64,000 nucleotides of DNA from Doris montereyensis (Eukaryota > Mollusca > Gastropoda > Nudibranchia > Dorididae), in contig JAXRKP010001069.1 of assembly GCA_037039925.1 (NCBI GenBank), positions 1 to 64,000 of the forward strand, in the 5' to 3' direction. The notes below the pieces were generated by a model. That model saw only the letters and a program-made list of their open reading frames with translations, ran no database searches and was not told where the DNA came from. A program made the position numbers and the translations under genes. Below, one piece after another: positions 57,621-64,000 of the stretch. How positions within the stretch are numbered: position 1 is the stretch's first letter; every line of letters starts with the position of its first letter.

Positions 57621-60600
57621 TCGTTAGTACCAATGCTGAACCAAATCATTGTTCATCGTCAGTAGCAGAGTTGAACCAAATCATTGTTCATCGTCAGTAC
57701 CAATGTTGAACCAAATCATTGTTCATCGGCAGTACCAATGTTGAACCAAATCATTGTTTATCGTACAGTACCAGTGTTGAACCAAATCATTGTTCATGTC
57801 TTGTTAGTACCAATGTTGAACCAAATAATTTTTCATTGTTAGTAGCAGAGTTGAACGTCAAATCTTTGTTCATCGTCAGTACCAATGTTGAACCAAATCT
57901 TGTGTTGTTCATCGTTTGTACCAATTCTTGTTGAACCAAATCATTTTTCATCGTCAGTACCAATGTTGTACCAAATCAATTCTTCATCGTCAGTACCAAT
58001 GTTGAACCAAATCATTGTTCATCGATTTTCAGTACCTTTGTTGAACTTTGCTTGTCATTTTTAATCTTCATCGTCAGTTCTCTTTTTTCTTGTCTTGACG
58101 TCTTGAACCAAATCATTGTTCATCGTCAGTACCTTTGTCTGAACCAAATCATTTTCATCTTCAGTTCCAATGTTTTTGATCCAAATAATTGTTCATCGTC
58201 AGTACCAATGTTGAACCAAATCATTGTTTATCGTTTTTGTTTTTTTGTCAGTAGGAATTTTGTTGAACCAAATTTTTTGTCATTTTTCATCGTCAGTACC
58301 AATGTTGAACCAAATCACAATGTTGAACCAAATCATTGTTCATCGTCAGTACCAATGTTGAACCAAATCATTGTTCATCGTCAGTACCAGTACCAGAGTT
58401 GAACCAAATAATTGTTCATCGTTCAAATATTGAACCAAATAATTGTTCATCATCAGTACCAGTTGAACCAAATCATTGTTCATCGTCAGTACCAATGTTG
58501 AACCAAATCATTGTTCATCGTCAGTACCAATATTGAACCAAATAATTTTTCATCGTCAGTACCAATGTTGAACCAAATCATTGTTCAAATCATTTTTTAT
58601 CGTCAGTACCAATGTTGAACCAAATCATTGTTCATCGTCAGTACCAATGTTGAACCAAATCATTGTTCATCGTCAGTACCAATGTTGAACCAAATCATTG
58701 TTCATCGTCAGTACCAATGTTGAACCAAATCATTTTTCATCGTCAGTACCAATGTTGAACCAAATAATTGTTCATCGTCAGTACCAATGTTGAACCAAAT
58801 CATTGTTCATCGTCATGATCAATGTTGAACCAAATCATTGTTGAACCAAATCATTTGTTCATCGTCAGTACCAATGTTGAACCAAATCATTGTTCATCGT
58901 TAGTAGCAGATGTTGAACCAAATCATTGTTCATCGTCAGTACCAATGTTGAACCAAATCATTTTTCATCGTCAGTTGTTGAACCAAATCATTGTTCATCG
59001 TCACTACCAGTGTTGAACCAAATAATTGTTCATCGTTAGTAGCAGAGTTGAACCAAATCATTGTTTATCGCCAGTACCAATGTTGTACCAAATCTTTGTT
59101 TACCAATGTTGAACCAAATCATTGTTGATCGAAATCATTTTTCATCGTCAGTACCAATGTTGAACCAAATCATTGTTTCATCGTCAGTACCAATGTTGAA
59201 CCAAATCATTGTTCATCGTCAGTACCAGTGTTGAACCAAATAATTGTTCATCGTTAGTAGCAAGGTTGAACCAAATCATTTTTGAACCAAAACCAAATCA
59301 TTGTTCATCGTCAGTACCAATGTTGAACCAAATCATTGTTCATCGTCAGTACCAATGTTGAACCAAATCATTTTTCATCGTCAGTAACCAAATAAATGTT
59401 GAACCAAATCATTATTCATCGTCAGTATCAATGTTGAACCAAATCATTGTTCATCGTCAATACCAATGTTGAACCAAATCATTGTTCATCGTTAGTACCA
59501 GAGTTGAACCAAATCATTGTTCATCGAGTACCAAATCGTCACAAATCATTGTTCATCGTCAGTACCAATGTTGAACCAAATCATTGTTCATCGTCAGTAC
59601 CAATGTTGAACCAAATCATTTTTCATCGTCAGTACCAATGTTGAACCAAATCATTGTTCATCGTCAGTACCAATGTTGAACCAAATCATTGTTCATCGTC
59701 AGTATCAATGTTGAACCAAATCATTGTTCATCGTCAGTTCATCATCAGTACCAATGTTGAGTTGTTGTTCATCGTCTGTACCAAACAAATCATTGTTCAT
59801 CGTCAGTACCAATGTTGAACCAAATCATTGTTCATCGTCAGTACCAATGTTGAACCAAATCATTGTTCATCGTCAGTACCAATGTTGAACCAAATCATTT
59901 TTCATCGTCAGTACTAATGTTGAACCAAATCATTTTTCATCGTCAACCAATGTTGAACCAAATCATTGTTCATCGTCAGTACCAATGTTGAACCAAATAA
60001 TTGTTCATCGTTAGTAGCAGATGTTGAACCAAATCATTGTTCATCGTCAGTACCAATGTTGAACCAAATCATTGTTCATCGTCAGTACCAATGTTGAACC
60101 AAATCATTGTTCATCGTCAGTATCAATGTTGAACCAAATCATTGTTTCATCGTCAGTACCAATGTTGAACCAAATAATTGTTCATCGTTAGTAGCAGAGT
60201 TGAACCAAATCATTGTTCATCGTCAGTACCAAATCATTGTTGAACCAAACCAAATCATTGTTCATCGTCAGTACCAATGTTGAACCAAATCATTGTTCAT
60301 CGTCAGTACCAATGTTGAACCAAATCATTGTTCATCGTCAGTACCAATGTTGAACCAAATCATTGTTCATCGTCAGTACCAATGTTGAACCAAATCATTG
60401 TTTCATCGTCAGTACCAATGTTGAACCAAATCATTGTTCATCGTCAGTACCAATGTTGAACCAAATCATTGTTCATCGCCAGTACCAATGTTGAACCAAA
60501 TCATTGTTCATCGTCAGTACCAATGTTGAACCAAATCATTGTTCATCGTCAGTACCAATGTTGAACCAAATCATTGTTCATCGTCAGTACCAATGTTAGT

Positions 60601-63600
60601 ATCGTCAATGTTGAACCAAATCATTGTTCATCGTCAGTACCAATGTTGAACCAAATCATTGTTCATCGTCAGTACCAATGTTGAACCAAATCATTGTTCA
60701 TCGTCAGTACCAATGTTGAACCAAATCATTGTTCATCGTCAGTATCAATGTTGAACCAAATCATTGTTCATCGTCAGTACCAATGTTGAACCAAATCATT
60801 GTTCATCGTCAGTACCAATGTTGAACCAAATCATTGTTCATCGTCAGTACCAATGTTGAACCAAATCATTGTTCATCGTCAGTACCAATGTTGAACCAAA
60901 TCATTGTTCATCGTCAGTACCAATGTTGAACCAAATCATTGTTCATCGTTCCAATGTTGAATCATCATTGTTCATCGTCAGTACCTTAGCAATGTTGAAC
61001 CAAATCATTGTTCATCGTCAGTACCAATGTTGAACCAAATCATTGTTCATCGTCAGTACCAATGTTGAACCAAATCATTGTTCATCGTCAGTACCAATGT
61101 TGAACCAAATCATTGTTCAAATCATTGTTCATCGTCAGTACCAGTGTTGAACCAAATAATTGTTCATCGTTAGTAGCAGAGTTGAACCAAATCATTGTTC
61201 ATCGTCCAGTACCAATGTTGAACCAAATCATTGTTCATCGTCAGTACCAATGTTGAACCAAATCATTGTTCATCGTCAGTACCAATGTTGAACCAAATCA
61301 TTGTTCATCGTCAGTACCAATGTTGAACCAAATCATTGTTCATCGTCAGTACCAATGTTGAACCAAATCATTGTTCATCGTCAGTACCAATGTTGAACCA
61401 AATCAATTGTTCATCGTCAGTACCAATGTTGAACCAAATCATTGTTCATCGTCAGTACCAATGTTGAACCAAATCATTGTTCATCGTCAGTACCAATGTT
61501 GAACCAAATCATTGTTCATCGTTAGTAGCAATGTTGAACCAAATCATTGTTCATCGTCAGTACCAATGTTGAACCAAATCATTGTTCATCGTCAGTATCA
61601 ATGTTGAACCAAATCATTTTTCATCGTCAGTACCAATGTTGAACCAAATCATTGTTCATCAGTACCAATGTTGAACCAAATCATTGTTCATCGTCAGTAC
61701 CAATGTTGAACCAAATCATTGTTCATCGTTAGTACCAATGTTGAACCAAATCATTGTTCATCGTCAGTACCAATGTTGAACCAAATCATTGTTCATCGTC
61801 AGTACCAATGTTGAACCAAATCATTTTTCATCGTCAGTACCAATGTTGAACCAAATCATTGTTCATCGTCAGTAGCAATGTTGAACCAAATCATTGTTCA
61901 TCGTCAGTACCAATGTTGAACCAAATCATTGTTCATCGTCAGTTGACCAATGTTGAACCAAATCATTGTTCATCGTCAGTACCAATGTTGAACCAAATCA
62001 TTGTTCATCGTCAGTACCAATGTTGAACCAAATTTTTTCATCGTCAGTACCAATGTTGAACCAAATCATTGTTCATCGTCAGTACCAATGTTGAACCAAA
62101 TCATTGTTCATCGTCAGTACCAGAGTTGAACCAAATCATTGTTCATCGTCAGTACCAATGTTGAAAATCCAAATCATTTGAACCAAATTTGTTCATCGTC
62201 AGTACCAATGTTGAACCAAATCATTGTTCATCGTCAGTAGCAATGTTGAACCAAATCAATTGTTCATCGTCAGTACCAATGTTGAACCAAATCATTGTTC
62301 ATCGTCAGTACCAATGTTGAACCAAATAATTGTTCATCGTCAGTAGCAGAGTTGAACCAAATCATTGTTCATCGTCAGTACCAATGTTGAACCAAATCAT
62401 TGTTCAATCGTCAGTACCAATGTTAATCCAAATCATTGTTCATCGTCAGTACCAATGTTGAACCAAATCATTGTTCATCGTCAGTACCAATGTTGAACCA
62501 AATCATTGTTCATCGTCAGTACCAATGTTGAACCAAATCATTGTTCATCGTCAGTACCAATGTTGAACCAAATCATTGTTCATCGCCAGTACCAATGTTG
62601 AACCAAATCATTGTTCATCGTCAGTACCAATGTTGAACCAAATCATTGTTCATCGTCAGTAACCAAATCATTGTTGAGTACCAAATCATTGTTCATCGTT
62701 AGTAAGAGTTGAACCAAATCATCGTGTACCAGAGTCGAACCAAATACCAATGTTGAACCAAATCATCATTGTTCATCGTCAGTACCAATGTTGAACCAAA
62801 TCATTGTTCATCGTCAGTACCAATGTTGAACCAAATCATTTTTCATCGTCAGTACCAATGTTGAACCAAATCATTGTTCATCGTCAGTACCAATGTTGAA
62901 CCAAATCATTGTTCATCGTCAGTACCAATGTTGAACCAAATCATTGTTCATCGTCAGTACCAATGTTGAACCAAATCATTGTTCATCGTCAGTACCAATG
63001 TTGAACCAAATCATTTTTCATCGTCAGTACCAATGTTGAACCAAATAATTTTTCATCGTCAGTACCAATGTTGAACCAAATCATTGTTCATCGACAGTAC
63101 CAGTGTTGAACCAAATCATTGTTCATCGTCAGTACCAATGTTGAACCAAATCATTGTTTATCGTTAGTAGGAGATGTTGAACCAAATCATTGTTCATCGT
63201 CAGTACCAATGTTGAACCAAATCATTGTTCATCGTCAGTATCAATGTTGAACCAAATCATTGTTCATCGTCAGTACCAATGTTGAACCAAATCATTGTTC
63301 ATCGTCAGTACCAATGTTGAACCAAATCATTGTTCATCGTCAGTACCAATGTTGAACCAAATCATTGTTCATCGTCAGTACCAATGTTGAACCAAATCAT
63401 TTTTCATCGTCAGTACCAATGTTGAACCAAATAATTGTTCATCGTTAGTACCAATGTTGAACCAAATCATTGTTCATCGTCAGTACCAATGTTGAACCAA
63501 ATCATTGTTCATCGTCAGTACCAATGTTGAACCAAATCATTGTTCATCGTGTTAGTAGCCAAATCATTGTTCACCAAATGTTGAACCAAATCATTGTTCA

Positions 63601-64000
63601 TCGTCAGTACCAATGTTGAACCAAATGTTGAACCAAATCATTGTTCATCGTTAGTAGCAATGTTGAACCAAATCATTGTTCATCGTCAGTACCAATGTTG
63701 AACCAAATCATTGTTCATCGTCAGTACCAATGTTGAACCAAATCATTGTTCATCGTCAGTACCAATGTTGAACCAAATCATTGTTCATCGTTGTACCAAT
63801 GTTGAACCAAATCATTGTTCATCGTCAGTACCAATGTTGAACCAAATCATTGTTCATCAGTACCAATGTTAACCAAATCATTGTTCATCAGTCAGTTGTT
63901 GAACCAAATCATTGTTCATCGTCAGTACCAATGTTGAACCAAATCATTGTTCATCGTCAGTACCAATGTTGAACCAAATCATTGTTCATCGTCAGTACCA
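57601..64000. repeat. 35-bp satellite S35a, right array (~180 units, continues off the window)
   Basis: Same unit and orientation as the left array. The first kilobase (to about 58600) is irregular and contains pyrimidine-family fragments (ttttttcttgtcttgacgtc near 58083, cgtttttgtttttttgtcag near 58230). From about 60250 the array is very uniform, with long runs of identical 35-bp units. The variant pair ending gcagagttgaacc recurs sparsely (57662, 59038, 60187, 61176, 62345). No gene is seen. Confidence 0.95.

Overview
The window contains no gene I can support. All 64 kb is satellite and minisatellite DNA: I see no recognisable coding region, rRNA, tRNA, CRISPR array or prokaryotic operon. 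The layout (nested tandem repeats, higher-order repeats, TIR-flanked elements with internal minisatellites) is that of eukaryotic heterochromatin. The TIR-bounded minisatellite elements and their hammerhead-like cores would fit an invertebrate animal, but that is inference and the species cannot be read from the sequence. I saw no telomeric repeat tract and no CENP-B box, so the chromosomal position (pericentromeric, subtelomeric or interstitial) is open.

Region A (1 to about 30.7 kb) is a higher-order repeat (HOR-A), seven full copies plus a truncated eighth. The repeat period, measured at the same landmark, is 4137, 4151, 4180, 4178, 4097, 4516 and 3965 bp. Each copy has: (i) a ~520-bp spacer whose first half is purine-rich; (ii) a ~2.4-2.9 kb array of a 55-bp repeat, about 45 units in a reproducible order; (iii) a ~1.1 kb element with two 157-bp inverted terminal repeats enclosing a ~0.8 kb array of a 22-bp repeat. 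Each terminal repeat carries a short hairpin motif that resembles a minimal hammerhead-ribozyme core. The core is intact in the right arm (minus strand) and altered in the left arm.

Region B (about 32.1-39.27 kb) is a 35-bp satellite (S35a), reached through a ~1.4 kb zone where short pieces of the 55-bp and 35-bp families alternate. The same satellite, in the same orientation, resumes at about 57.6 kb and runs off the window.

Region C (39.27-57.6 kb) is an island inside S35a built from a second higher-order repeat (HOR-B, ~6.4-8.0 kb period, about 2.4 copies). Its order is: decamer arrays (gcgataaaga / gcgataggct), a degenerate gcggta-type decamer block, decamers again, a short pyrimidine-rich 20-bp array, twelve copies of a second 35-bp repeat (S35b), a 24-bp repeat array, and a long pyrimidine-rich 20-bp array. 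The middle copy carries an extra ~1.57 kb decamer/gcggta duplication.

Many long open frames exist, up to 604 codons on the minus strand. They are by-products of repeat units that lack stop trinucleotides on one strand, and I do not annotate them as genes. Several zones of sub-unit scrambling recur at the same offset in successive HOR-A copies and at family borders. These may be real recombination products or assembly/consensus errors in an array that is very hard to assemble.
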